From positions 1-64,000 of IMG/VR virus record IMGVR_UViG_3300027749_003047: DNA of 64,000 nucleotides, one strand, 5' to 3'. The position numbers were made by a program, and so were the translations under genes. This stretch comes from a virus. The notes below the pieces were generated by a model. That model had not been told where the DNA came from. It saw only the letters and a program-made list of their open reading frames with translations, and ran no database searches. Shown here one piece after another: positions 38,098-45,385 of this stretch (its first letter is position 1; the number at the start of each line of letters is the position of its first letter).

Positions 38098-38796
38098 TTA
38101 GTCTTTCTTGTCTCCGAACAACTGTAGCAAACTGAGGAAGATATTGATAAAATCCAAGTACAGAGTTAACGCACCTATCACTTCTGCGGCAGGGCTAGAA
38201 TCGGTACTGACCATTTCACGAATCTGCTGTGTGTCGTAAGCAGTTAGACCCATGAAGATTACGATAGCCAGGGCTGAGATAACCATCTGCATTACTGAGC
38301 TACCGATAAAGATATTGATAATGCTGGCAATGATAATAGCAATCAATCCCACAAACATAAACTTACCTAGACTGTCCAAATCTTTCTTGGTAAAGTATCC
38401 ATAGAAGCTCATAGTTCCAAACAACACACTGGCACCCATGAACGCACTAAAGATACTAGCCATAGTATAGACAGCAAAGATTACAGCAAAGCTCAATCCC
38501 ATAATGGCCGCAAAGCCTGCCAACAATAGTACAGCAGTTTCTTTTGGAGGATTAGCGTTGAGTGCAATGCTAATTCCAAATACAGCAACTAGTGGGGCAA
38601 AAATTACTACCCAATGCATTGCACCTGTAAAGAAAAACTTCACAAGTTCTGGATCAGTTCCTACGAAGAAACTGACCAGCATACTTACCAGTGTGGCAAG
38701 CCCCATGTAACCGTACACACGGCCCATAGCTTGATTGACTTCGCCTGCCGAACGATAACTAACGATTCCGTCAGCTGAATAATTTGTTCCAAACAT
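38098..38796 (-). CDS. Bax inhibitor-1/YccA-like (TMBIM) membrane protein
   Basis: 232 residues with seven hydrophobic helices and the family's C-terminal signature LTAYDTQQIREM, followed by ALTLYLDFINIFLSLLQLFG. Bacterial relatives (YccA) modulate the FtsH membrane protease, and others leak Ca2+. In a phage it could protect membrane proteins or CII-like regulators from FtsH, or delay membrane-stress responses; this is inference. Situated between a lipoprotein gene and the 150-residue membrane protein in the ClpP operon. Confidence 0.92.
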   Translation of the reverse strand: MFGTNYSADGIVSYRSAGEVNQAMGRVYGYMGLATLVSMLVSFFVGTDPELVKFFFTGAMHWVVIFAPLVAVFGISIALNANPPKETAVLLLAGFAAIMGLSFAVIFAVYTMASIFSAFMGASVLFGTMSFYGYFTKKDLDSLGKFMFVGLIAIIIASIINIFIGSSVMQMVISALAIVIFMGLTAYDTQQIREMVSTDSSPAAEVIGALTLYLDFINIFLSLLQLFGDKKD

Positions 38797-38807
38797 ATTT
38801 TTTCCTT

Positions 38808-39359
38808 TTAGTTAAGTTCTTTAAATGCTTCCGGAGCACGTTTAGTAGCAAAATCTTGTTGAGCCTGTGCCAGTTTGGCCTTCTTCAAAAGATTGGCATC
38901 ACCTGTGGGCAAAGCAACTAGAACGAACACACGAAAGCGTCCACCTTCTGCGATGCGCTTGATGTCACGTACTTCTACACCAGTAAGGTCAACTTCCTTG
39001 CAGTTTGTACGCAGAGCCATTTCGCTCATTTCAGTGCTGGCAACGGCCGAGTCTGTACGATAGATCTTGGTTTGTTGCGTTGCAGTACCACCTGCCAGCA
39101 TACAGATCTTGCCATAGGCATCTGCTTTGGCTTTGATGTCTGCCATGCTAAAGTCTCCACTTACCGCAGAGCCAGCTTCAAACACTGCACTGTTACTCAA
39201 TGGAACTTTGGTCATCCAATCCGGAGCCTTGTCGATAGCACGTTCAACATATCGTTCTTGGCGTTCACGTTCTTGATCAGCACGTTTTTGATACACATCA
39301 GTTGTACCACAAGCGGCTAAGACAGCAACAATGGGTAATAGTAATAGAGTCTTTTTCAT
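38808..39359 (-). CDS. LPP20-like lipoprotein
   Basis: 183 residues. Lipobox LAACG at residues 14-18 after MKKTLLLLPIVAV predicts an acylated periplasmic or outer-membrane lipoprotein. The mature part starts with a Gln/Arg/Glu-rich helix (KRADQERERQERYVER), then WMTKVPLSNSAVFEAGSA and VRDIKRIAEGGRFRVFVLVALP, resembling LPP20 domains. Three small secreted or membrane proteins are encoded in succession here, with ATGA joints. Could alter the cell surface (superinfection exclusion) or assist lysis. Confidence 0.8.
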   Translation of the reverse strand: MKKTLLLLPIVAVLAACGTTDVYQKRADQERERQERYVERAIDKAPDWMTKVPLSNSAVFEAGSAVSGDFSMADIKAKADAYGKICMLAGGTATQQTKIYRTDSAVASTEMSEMALRTNCKEVDLTGVEVRDIKRIAEGGRFRVFVLVALPTGDANLLKKAKLAQAQQDFATKRAPEAFKELN

Positions 39360-39505
39360 TTCATTTTTTCCTTAGTCCATTCGGCAGTTGACGAAATGTC
39401 TTTGCCAATACCTGAAACTGTGCTACAACCACTGAGTAGGAACAGCATCAAGAATGTCATAATGATAACTGTCCACATGATATTTTTGATTCTGTATTGG
39501 TTCAT
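39356..39505 (-). CDS. Entericidin-like small lipoprotein
   Basis: 49 residues, short enough to be missed by length cutoffs. MNQYRIKNIMW, then a hydrophobic segment ending LLSGCS (lipobox, Cys27), then TVSGIGKDISSTAEWTKEK. The C(S/N)T-x-x-G-x-G-x-DI pattern is that of entericidin A/B, small envelope lipoproteins linked in bacteria to toxin/antidote activity and bacteriolysis. Its start overlaps the upstream stop, and its stop overlaps the next ATG (both ATGA). Confidence 0.75.
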   Translation of the reverse strand: MNQYRIKNIMWTVIIMTFLMLFLLSGCSTVSGIGKDISSTAEWTKEKMK

Positions 39506-39630
39506 TTTGCCAACTCCACTGATTGTGTTTTAACTGTGTCTACGCCTTTGTCCAGCATGCGAGCAACACCGCCAAACCCAACTGTAAAGAAAATACCGCC
39601 TGCGATAAAAACCACAATGTACTTCAACAT
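39502..39630 (-). CDS. 42-residue single-pass membrane peptide
   Basis: MLKYIVVFIAGGIFFTVGFG forms one transmembrane helix, followed by VARMLDKGVDTVKTQSVELAK, an amphipathic tail. SD AAGG lies at good distance from ATG 39630, and it is the first gene behind a perfect sigma70 promoter. ATGA overlap with the entericidin-like gene suggests the two work together. Function unknown. Confidence 0.68.
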   Translation of the reverse strand: MLKYIVVFIAGGIFFTVGFGGVARMLDKGVDTVKTQSVELAK

Positions 39631-39668
39631 ATTAAACCTTTCTGTGTGTGTTTGTTGAACATGTTACT

Positions 39669-39697
39669 ATTATACAGCAGTTAGACTGGAATGTCAA
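39669..39697 (-). promoter_or_regulatory. Perfect sigma70 consensus promoter (lipoprotein-ClpP operon)
   Basis: TTGACA (39697-39692), 17 nt, TATAAT (39674-39669). The TGA stop of the preceding lipoprotein gene is embedded in the -35 box. Confidence 0.92.
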
Positions 39698-40098
39698 CCT
39701 CGATCTTTAATAACACAATCGATTTTGGCTTCACTCTTGAATTCACCACCCAATCCCAGCAATAGATTCTCTCTTGCCTTTTGTTTGGCATAGTAGCAGA
39801 TACTGGCCATTTGTTCAAGTCCCTTTTCGGTTTCGTCCAAATGATGCACAACACCATTGACTTCTATATCAAAATGCACAGTGCATGAGTTTTCCCAACC
39901 GTTGGCTACTTCTTCTTTGGTTAAGTTTGTGATGTTGCCAACTCGGTGTTGAGTAACCAAACGAGTGCTGGTATCTATAACGCAACCTTGCGGCTTGTCT
40001 ACCCGTGCTTCTTGAATGGGCTCTGCTGTAGCCACAGGAATGGGCGAGTTATTGCAACCCGCCAGCAAGATAACCAAAAGTGCAGGTAAAAGTTTCAT
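39694..40098 (-). CDS. Small lipoprotein, unknown
   Basis: 134 residues. MKLLPALLVILLAGCNN has a clear lipobox (LAGC, Cys15). The mature domain has three further cysteines (39, 72 and 101) and a CTVHFDIEVNGVVHHLDETE block, suggesting a small disulfide-bonded periplasmic domain. Function unknown. It is the last gene of the operon that begins at 44295. Confidence 0.7.
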   Translation of the reverse strand: MKLLPALLVILLAGCNNSPIPVATAEPIQEARVDKPQGCVIDTSTRLVTQHRVGNITNLTKEEVANGWENSCTVHFDIEVNGVVHHLDETEKGLEQMASICYYAKQKARENLLLGLGGEFKSEAKIDCVIKDRG

Positions 40099-40535
40099 TG
40101 GTATTTGTCATTAAGTTCTACATTAGTGAGGCCTGCCACTGTTTGGAATTTATCCCAAGCGGTCTTTGCGGCAGGATTGTTTGCCAATTCACTGCTGGGC
40201 AACACAGCTTCTAGCCAAATTTCTGGACGGCGTTTTGGGTGTGCGCCAAACTTACGGGGCTGATGCATCTTGCCAGACTCCCAAAGTTCAATGCTGACAC
40301 TACGGAATTGATCCTCGTCGTGGTAACCTGCCCATTCTGGATTGGATTGGCTAAAGAAGCCGCTACTGTAAGCATTGTCAGTACCGCCACCGTATCCAAT
40401 CCAAATGCCCGACCATTGTTCGTCATCGTGCGGATCAAAATCCGTACGAGTAATTAAGACTAGCACATCGTCGATGTCTACCTTGCCGTCTACAATATCT
40501 CGAACACAACGACTATAACTTAGTCCGATTTTCAT
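40095..40535 (-). CDS. Conserved T4-like phage protein (MKIGLSYSRCVRDIVDG family)
   Basis: 146 residues beginning MKIGLSYSRCVRDIVDGKVD, followed by VLVLITRTDFDP, a Gly/Trp/Tyr-rich middle and LEAVLPSSELANN. I recognise this as a widespread hypothetical of T4-like aquatic phages, with no known activity. Overlaps both neighbours by 4 nt. Confidence 0.75.
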   Translation of the reverse strand: MKIGLSYSRCVRDIVDGKVDIDDVLVLITRTDFDPHDDEQWSGIWIGYGGGTDNAYSSGFFSQSNPEWAGYHDEDQFRSVSIELWESGKMHQPRKFGAHPKRRPEIWLEAVLPSSELANNPAAKTAWDKFQTVAGLTNVELNDKYQ

Positions 40536-40933
40536 TTTGATGCCTCTGCAATTTCTTTATAACCTGCCCAACTTGGATGAACGTTGTCTGCTTGCATACG
40601 TTCAGTTTTAAGTACGGTATCGTGATATTCATTTGCGATTCGCCAAATAGCATCACGCTGTACTGGAAACTTGTTACTGGGCATAACCCAGTAAACTCGA
40701 TCAGCTTTGGTCAGCTGTCTAATAGTGCGTAACTCTTGTTCAGTTTTAATATACTGATGATCATTTGAGCCAAGCGATATGATCACATGGCTAGCAATCA
40801 GCGGAGTATTTTGGATATTCTTATCCAACCACTGCTTAGAATTGATTCCACCTTTAACATAGGCTACACATTCTTTGCGAATGTTGGCAACGCCAACTCC
40901 AATACTATCTCCTACAATTAAACAGTCAAACAT
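40532..40933 (-). CDS. SGNH-fold hydrolase
   Basis: 133 residues, close to a minimal SGNH domain. Block I VGDSIGVG (catalytic Ser10), block II Gly in GGINSK, block III SLGSND (Asn), and block V ADNVHPSWAGY (Asp and His). Such enzymes are esterases or acyl/acetyl hydrolases on polysaccharides and lipids. No signal peptide. Substrate unknown; removal of acetyl groups from cell-wall or capsule sugars is possible. Overlaps the upstream glycosylase gene by 8 nt. Confidence 0.85.
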   Translation of the reverse strand: MFDCLIVGDSIGVGVANIRKECVAYVKGGINSKQWLDKNIQNTPLIASHVIISLGSNDHQYIKTEQELRTIRQLTKADRVYWVMPSNKFPVQRDAIWRIANEYHDTVLKTERMQADNVHPSWAGYKEIAEASK

Positions 40934-41336
40934 TTACTTCCTCCCGTAGATAACGGACAAGCTCTTTGTCTTTGGGCTCGACCGCATAGTTGCGTTTAAA
41001 AAATATTTCATAACTGTCACTGCCGTACTTGCCAATGCCATACAACATTGTAGCATCTTCTCCGTCCCAAGTCAAGTAATCTCGACTCATTCCAATCAAT
41101 CTTTGATAACGCACATTCAGCATGCCCAAAGGAGCCAAAATCGTTTTGACAAAGTCCTCGTCAGCGTTGAGCAAGGCCTGCGGGGTAGGAAACCAATAAA
41201 GGAATTCTGGTAAGGTCATCTTGACTGGTTTGCGACCAGTTTGGTTAAGCATGATGACACCCACCATATGTTCCCAGGCATTGTTGATCTGTTGTTGCAC
41301 CATCAGATCGTCACGAAGAGGTTCAAAGAACTTCAT
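40926..41336 (-). CDS. MBD4-like HhH-GPD DNA glycosylase
   Basis: 136 residues of the HhH-GPD fold, closest by eye to the catalytic domain of MBD4: VGVIMLNQTGRK, LLNADEDFVKTILAPLGM, then the helix-hairpin-helix YGIGKYGSDSYEIF and VEPKDKELVRYL, where Asp123 is in the catalytic position. There is no Fe-S cysteine loop. MBD4 removes T or U opposite G in DNA, so here it could repair deaminated cytosine or act on modified bases. Its ATG overlaps the preceding stop (ATGA). Confidence 0.85.
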   Translation of the reverse strand: MKFFEPLRDDLMVQQQINNAWEHMVGVIMLNQTGRKPVKMTLPEFLYWFPTPQALLNADEDFVKTILAPLGMLNVRYQRLIGMSRDYLTWDGEDATMLYGIGKYGSDSYEIFFKRNYAVEPKDKELVRYLREEVNV

Positions 41337-41506
41337 TCTGATTTGGATGCGTTCTCTAATCCAGACACTCGAGCCTGCAACTGTACAATGCCTTCCTCTA
41401 ATTTCTCAATATGGGAAGCCACTTGTTCCATAAACTCGGCTGTGTTTTTGCCAGTGGTTCGTAGCATTTCTGCAACGGTTACTGTGTTTTTAAGTTCTTC
41501 AGTCAT
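41333..41506 (-). CDS. 57-residue coiled-coil protein
   Basis: MTEELKNTVTVAEMLRTTGK then a heptad-rich helix (FMEQVASHIEKLEEGIVQLQ, ARVSGLENAS). SD GGAG precedes ATG 41506 by 7-8 nt, and the stop overlaps the glycosylase ATG. SlyX-like in size and character, function unknown. Fits exactly between two well-supported genes. Confidence 0.7.
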   Translation of the reverse strand: MTEELKNTVTVAEMLRTTGKNTAEFMEQVASHIEKLEEGIVQLQARVSGLENASKSE

Positions 41507-42367
41507 TTAAATCTCCAATAAAATGTTAGGGTTCCAGCCAGTGTCTTCACTGTAGCCTGGACTTTCGTAACCACGTGGGTTACATACAACTCTTGTTTCA
41601 CCGATTTGATAATCAAACGGATGATGCGTGTGACCATGTGTCCACAATTTAATCTGTGGGTGATCTAAAATGAACTCACTCAAGTCGCTGTGATATCCAC
41701 CGTTCATCAAAGTTTCGTGAGCATACATTGGGTGTACACTTTGGAAACTGGGACTATGATGTCCCACCACAACGCACTTCTTGTCCTTGTGTTCTTGGAT
41801 AATGTGCTTGATGTAAGCCAAAGTTTTGTCGTGGCGGATAGCCACATCCAACGCACTCATAGTAGCATAACTTCTAAAGTCGTTGCGGATGATACGGAAG
41901 TCGTTCATCATACCTTCAATGGCATGCATGGTCAGCGGATCACGCCGGTTCATGTTGGTCCAAAGTGTTCCGCCTACAAACACAACATCATCGATGATCT
42001 TTGTATCTTGTTCCAACATATACACGTTGGGATGCTTGGCACATTCTTCACGCATATGATCAACGCTGGCGTAGAACTTGCCATTGTAAAATTCGTGATT
42101 GCCCATGATGTAGATCACATGAGGAAATTGAAAACTACAACGCTTGAAAAAATCACGGAATCGCTGTGCTCGTTGCTGACGCTTGCCCAAGCCAGTACCG
42201 TTGGCAATTGCCGCTTGATCACTAGTATTAGTTGACTCTGGATGATCGTGAAGATCCTGGGCGATCATAATATCGCCACCTAGGATCAACACATCATAGT
42301 CTTGATCATTTTGAATGTTAATGTCGTCAAACTCTAAATGGAGATCTGACACCAATTTAATTTTCAT
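41507..42367 (-). CDS. Calcineurin-like metallophosphoesterase
   Basis: 286 residues with all family motifs in order: KLVSDLHLEF (DxH), LILGGDIM (GD), YIMGNHEFYNG (GNHE), VVVGHHSPS (GHH) and WTHGHTHHPFDY (GHxH). Dinuclear metal phosphodiesterase or phosphatase. Possible substrates include cyclic nucleotides, nucleic-acid ends or phosphoproteins; nothing in the sequence decides among them. A viral enzyme cleaving a defence second messenger would be one option. Confidence 0.9.
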   Translation of the reverse strand: MKIKLVSDLHLEFDDINIQNDQDYDVLILGGDIMIAQDLHDHPESTNTSDQAAIANGTGLGKRQQRAQRFRDFFKRCSFQFPHVIYIMGNHEFYNGKFYASVDHMREECAKHPNVYMLEQDTKIIDDVVFVGGTLWTNMNRRDPLTMHAIEGMMNDFRIIRNDFRSYATMSALDVAIRHDKTLAYIKHIIQEHKDKKCVVVGHHSPSFQSVHPMYAHETLMNGGYHSDLSEFILDHPQIKLWTHGHTHHPFDYQIGETRVVCNPRGYESPGYSEDTGWNPNILLEI

Positions 42368-43000
42368 TTAGTCCTCTGTTGAATCGTCGTCTACTATCTT
42401 GTAGTCTACTATTTTATAGTCGGTTGGAAATTTTGGCAAGTCGTTTCTTGCTAACCAATTTTTGGCATCTTCTTTGGTAAGCTGTCCTGCCTCAACTTCT
42501 TCAATAGCATTGCGCAGTGCTTCTTCAATCAATTGATTGAAAGTAACGTCACGTTCATGTGCCAGTTTCATATATTGTAACAGATCTTCATCCGAAAAGT
42601 CAACCTGTACTTGCACACGGGTATCATAAGATTCCCCTGCCCGAATGGCTAGGGCTTTTTGGACAAAGTCGTCTAACACATCCAAATCAACGTAGTCAAC
42701 ACTATCCCATGCTTCGTTCAGATTGACACCGCGAGTCTCTGCTTCTTTGCGATGTTTTTCTTGGAACTTGGGATTGATCATTCTGTACGCACGGTCGTTG
42801 GTATAGTCGCACATAGTGACTTCATAAATCTTTTGGCTTTTGGTTGAGAATACAATACTGAAACTGTATCCACCTTTGCCATGAACGCCATTCCATGAAT
42901 CTAGTGTAAAGCTGTTTGGGCCATAGCAACCCCAACCATAATCACTACCTTCGGTAATCTTATAGTCGACTAGTTCCATCCATTCTTTAAGTGTAATCAT
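42368..43000 (-). CDS. Phage protein with C-terminal ribbon-helix-helix-like segment
   Basis: 210 residues. N-terminal domain ITLKEWMELVDYKITEGSDY and NSFTLDSWNGVHG is a conserved T4-like phage hypothetical. The C-terminal VQVDFSDEDLLQYMKLAHER then TFNQLIEEALRNAIEEV looks like an RHH DNA-binding unit, so a regulator is possible. It ends with a repeated DYKIVDYKIVDDD acidic tail. Confidence 0.65.
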   Translation of the reverse strand: MITLKEWMELVDYKITEGSDYGWGCYGPNSFTLDSWNGVHGKGGYSFSIVFSTKSQKIYEVTMCDYTNDRAYRMINPKFQEKHRKEAETRGVNLNEAWDSVDYVDLDVLDDFVQKALAIRAGESYDTRVQVQVDFSDEDLLQYMKLAHERDVTFNQLIEEALRNAIEEVEAGQLTKEDAKNWLARNDLPKFPTDYKIVDYKIVDDDSTED

Positions 43001-43602
43001 TGTTCAAATCCTTGTTTAATTAATTGGTCTTCTGTCAGTTCATCTTCCGGAGTGTCATAATCTACACCACCGTGCTCTTTGCACACTGTCTTGATCCATC
43101 CACCTGAAGTCTGTGTGCCAGGCTTGCCACACTCTTCACATGTTACACCTGACATAGATTCTGCCATGCTAACCAGCCCAGAGATATATTCATCACCACC
43201 TGTGTAGTAGAAGCGTAGCGTACCAAACTTCTCTTTAACCTGATCCAATGTTACTTGCGGAATCTCTGCAGGAATTTCACGCAGGGGATCTTCAATAAGT
43301 TCTTGCTTGCGTTTTTCTACGTAATCTCGATTTAGCATGTCTTTCATATCTTCATCGAACAGTGTAGAGTCACCAGCTTTGAGTTGTTCAGCCATCTGAT
43401 TAAATTTGATAGCGACTTCACGCTGTCTAATCTTCCAATCAATGTGATGCTGAATATTACCCATAAGTTGATTTAGGATTTGGAACCAGCCATCACCACA
43501 TTCAAACCCCCAACACATGCAAGTTTCTTTCATATCCCGGTTGCGGTTCACCATCATCTTTGGGTAAACCTTGCACAGGTACTCGTCGTTTTCTTGTTTC
43601 AT
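42997..43602 (-). CDS. Phage protein with C-terminal zinc ribbon-like motif
   Basis: 201 residues. KEKFGTLRFYYTGGDEYISG and then CEECGKPGTQTSGGW followed by TVCKEHGG give CxxC...CxxH, a likely zinc site. The N-terminal MCWGFECGDGWFQILNQLM adds conserved aromatic residues. The family occurs in phages and bacteria without a known role. Confidence 0.7.
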   Translation of the reverse strand: MKQENDEYLCKVYPKMMVNRNRDMKETCMCWGFECGDGWFQILNQLMGNIQHHIDWKIRQREVAIKFNQMAEQLKAGDSTLFDEDMKDMLNRDYVEKRKQELIEDPLREIPAEIPQVTLDQVKEKFGTLRFYYTGGDEYISGLVSMAESMSGVTCEECGKPGTQTSGGWIKTVCKEHGGVDYDTPEDELTEDQLIKQGFEQ

Positions 43603-43610
43603 ATCGTTCC

Positions 43611-43826
43611 TTAATCGTAATCAACACCGGGCATTTTCTTTTTGCCTTCCCAATGATCTCGTGTCACACACAGCCCTTTATGCTTTACACGCATTGGACT
43701 ATCCAATTGCACCAACTGTACTTTTACTGCTTCACAATCTTTTTTAGATCTAAACTCAATAGTGTTTTTGTCTATAAAGTCTCCGCCGGGGCTGTACATT
43801 GCAATGATCAGGATCCATTGATTCAT
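43611..43826 (-). CDS. Small conserved phage protein
   Basis: 71 residues: MNQWILIIAMYSPGGDFIDK, FRSKKDCEAVKVQLV and LCVTRDHWEG. Two cysteines. The layout (short beta start, KDCE helix, C-terminal Cys) is common in phage hypotheticals. ATG 43826 overlaps the previous stop. Confidence 0.6.
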   Translation of the reverse strand: MNQWILIIAMYSPGGDFIDKNTIEFRSKKDCEAVKVQLVQLDSPMRVKHKGLCVTRDHWEGKKKMPGVDYD

Positions 43827-44044
43827 ATGATACGTCCTAATCCCAAATAGATCAATGTTTCTAATTCTAGTTGATAGTCCTGCCCTAACCTGCGTTTTTC
43901 GTATATGGACTGTAGCACTTCCTTGCCGTCACCATAGTCCATAACACCAGACCCACGTGACTCTAATTCTTCAATCAAATCATCTGTATCAAACTCACTC
44001 AAGTCAACATCAACTTCTACTTCGGTGTAAATTGTTTTGTACAT
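43823..44044 (-). CDS. Small acidic phage protein
   Basis: 73 residues from ATG 44044, which overlaps the previous stop as TGATG; a longer frame upstream lies inside that gene and is not used. MYKTIYTEVEVDVDLSEFDT then DLIEELESRGSGVMDYG, ending in a helical segment. No function recognised. Confidence 0.55.
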   Translation of the reverse strand: MYKTIYTEVEVDVDLSEFDTDDLIEELESRGSGVMDYGDGKEVLQSIYEKRRLGQDYQLELETLIYLGLGRII

Positions 44045-44295
44045 CAGTTGATCTCCGGTACTTCTGCATAATGACTGATAATCAAATCCAATGCGGCAAT
44101 GGTTTGCACATTGAGTCCCACATCGTGTGGATGTAACCAATAACCGTCTGGGTTTGAATCACTTTTGGGATTCTTCTTCCACTGCTTTAATTCTTTCTTG
44201 AGATACGCACGGTAGTCTCTCAACGTTAAACTTGTAATACGATCAGCAGTTTCACCGTCAATAAATAGTTTGGGAATATGTTTCGCTTTACTCAT
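44044..44295 (-). CDS. Small hypothetical phage protein
   Basis: 83 residues, Lys-rich helical N-terminal half (LRDYRAYLKKELKQWKKNP) and a VQTIAALDLIISHYAEV end. First gene after the promoter at 44322-44350. No motif recognised. Confidence 0.55.
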   Translation of the reverse strand: MSKAKHIPKLFIDGETADRITSLTLRDYRAYLKKELKQWKKNPKSDSNPDGYWLHPHDVGLNVQTIAALDLIISHYAEVPEIN

Positions 44296-44321
44296 AGTGG
44301 TCGCCCTTTCATTGTACAGTT

Positions 44322-44350
44322 ATTTTACATGAAAACAAATCGCTTGTCAA
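44322..44350 (-). promoter_or_regulatory. Sigma70 promoter TTGACA-17-TAAAAT
   Basis: TTGACA (44350-44345), 17 nt, TAAAAT (44327-44322), heading the operon 44295 to 39694 and lying in the end of the upstream gene. Confidence 0.8.
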
Positions 44351-44987
44351 TAGTTTGTAGGTGCAAATAGACCTTTTTGGCTAACTTTTTAGTTAGAGTG
44401 CTGAGCCCAAAATGTCCGATGTAGGCTCTCAACTGCGGGCTAGAATATTGGGCGCCTGTACGCATTTTACTTAACACACTGATTTTGGATAAACGCCGTT
44501 TGGCACGTTCAGCATCCATAGTACGTAGCAGTTCAATGGCTATGCTAAACGCATACGCATCTAACTCATCATCGTCGGCAAGGTACAGTTCATATGGTGT
44601 ATCAAAATGCTCACCGTACTGATTATGATCTCTGCGCATACTTTGATACTGATGTCGGAACTCATGCACTGTGGCATCAAATATTTCAGTGAGGAAACTG
44701 GTTACTTGATGTGGGCCAAATAGTTCAGTACCTTGCAGATTGTGTTGTACCACAACTTCAATAGCAGTGTCCATATTGAAGTCGTTCTCACTGTCATAGT
44801 AAGCCACAACATACCATTTGTCTGGATCTAGAGTTTTATCTTTTTTACTTTTGATTGCAATATCAAAATTGTGCAATTTGAATGTGTTGCGGGTGCGACC
44901 TATAAGGTTTCTAAAATTGGTCTGTTCGGGACTATCTTCTCGAACTTTTTTACATACATTATACACACGTTCGAGAATGATGTTCAT
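44325..44987 (-). CDS. HExxH putative zinc metallopeptidase, second copy
   Basis: 220 residues. FDATVHEFRHQYQSM contains HEFRH (108-112), and DDELDAYAFSIAIELLRTM about 27 residues later matches the DEMGAHAF block of the 35084-35809 protein. N-terminal half is basic/helical. It is probably a distant paralogue of that protein but belongs to an early-type operon (with infA) rather than having its own late promoter. Confidence 0.72.
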   Translation of the reverse strand: MNIILERVYNVCKKVREDSPEQTNFRNLIGRTRNTFKLHNFDIAIKSKKDKTLDPDKWYVVAYYDSENDFNMDTAIEVVVQHNLQGTELFGPHQVTSFLTEIFDATVHEFRHQYQSMRRDHNQYGEHFDTPYELYLADDDELDAYAFSIAIELLRTMDAERAKRRLSKISVLSKMRTGAQYSSPQLRAYIGHFGLSTLTKKLAKKVYLHLQTIDKRFVFM

Positions 44988-44989
44988 AT

Positions 44990-45208
44990 TTACAACCTAT
45001 ACGTTACTCTGCCCTTGGTAAGATCATATGGACTAACTTCTAAACGAACGTTGTCACCCAGAATGATCCTAATTTTGTTTTGCTTCAATTTGCCACCCAT
45101 GTAACACAGCAACGGGTTGGGCATGTTCTCAACTTTAACTCTAAACATGTTGCCTGGCAATACTTCTTCTACTGAACCTGTCAATTCTATAATATCGTCT
45201 TTAGCCAT
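44990..45208 (-). CDS. infA: Translation initiation factor IF-1
   Basis: 72 residues, the same length as E. coli IF-1, starting MAKDDIIELTGSVEEVLPG and continuing MFRVKVEN, CYMGGKLKQNKIRIILGD and VSPYDLTKGRVTYRL: the complete OB fold with all the usual landmarks. ATG 45208 has AAAGG upstream, and the longer frame to 45241 lies inside the neighbouring gene. IF-1 sits in the ribosomal A site during initiation and helps IF-2 and IF-3. A phage copy could redirect initiation to phage mRNAs or replace a host factor. Lies between the HExxH gene and an AbrB-like gene. Confidence 0.95.
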   Translation of the reverse strand: MAKDDIIELTGSVEEVLPGNMFRVKVENMPNPLLCYMGGKLKQNKIRIILGDNVRLEVSPYDLTKGRVTYRL

Positions 45209-45371
45209 TTGTTGCCTTTGAAATGGTCCACGAGCCGTCACCTAGATCGTTCCATTCCAATGTGTCTCCTTCTTTCCATCCTTGCAAATCCAACATCTCC
45301 TGCGGCAGTGGGAGAACTAGATCTCCGCTACCGTCATCTGCTTCTTCAACTGTTATAGTCCAATGTGTCAT
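45201..45371 (-). CDS. AbrB/SpoVT-like small protein
   Basis: 56 residues from ATG 45371: MTHWTITVEEADDGSGDLVL then LPQEMLDLQGWKEGDTLEW and a DGSWTISK end. The PLPxEMLxxxGWKEGDTLEW core is a swapped-hairpin AbrB-type domain, known from DNA-binding antitoxins and regulators; a phage branch with this exact layout is common. A TTG 18 nt upstream is an alternative start. Overlaps infA by 8 nt. Confidence 0.75.
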   Translation of the reverse strand: MTHWTITVEEADDGSGDLVLPLPQEMLDLQGWKEGDTLEWNDLGDGSWTISKATNG

Positions 45372-45385
45372 AATTCTATTTAATC

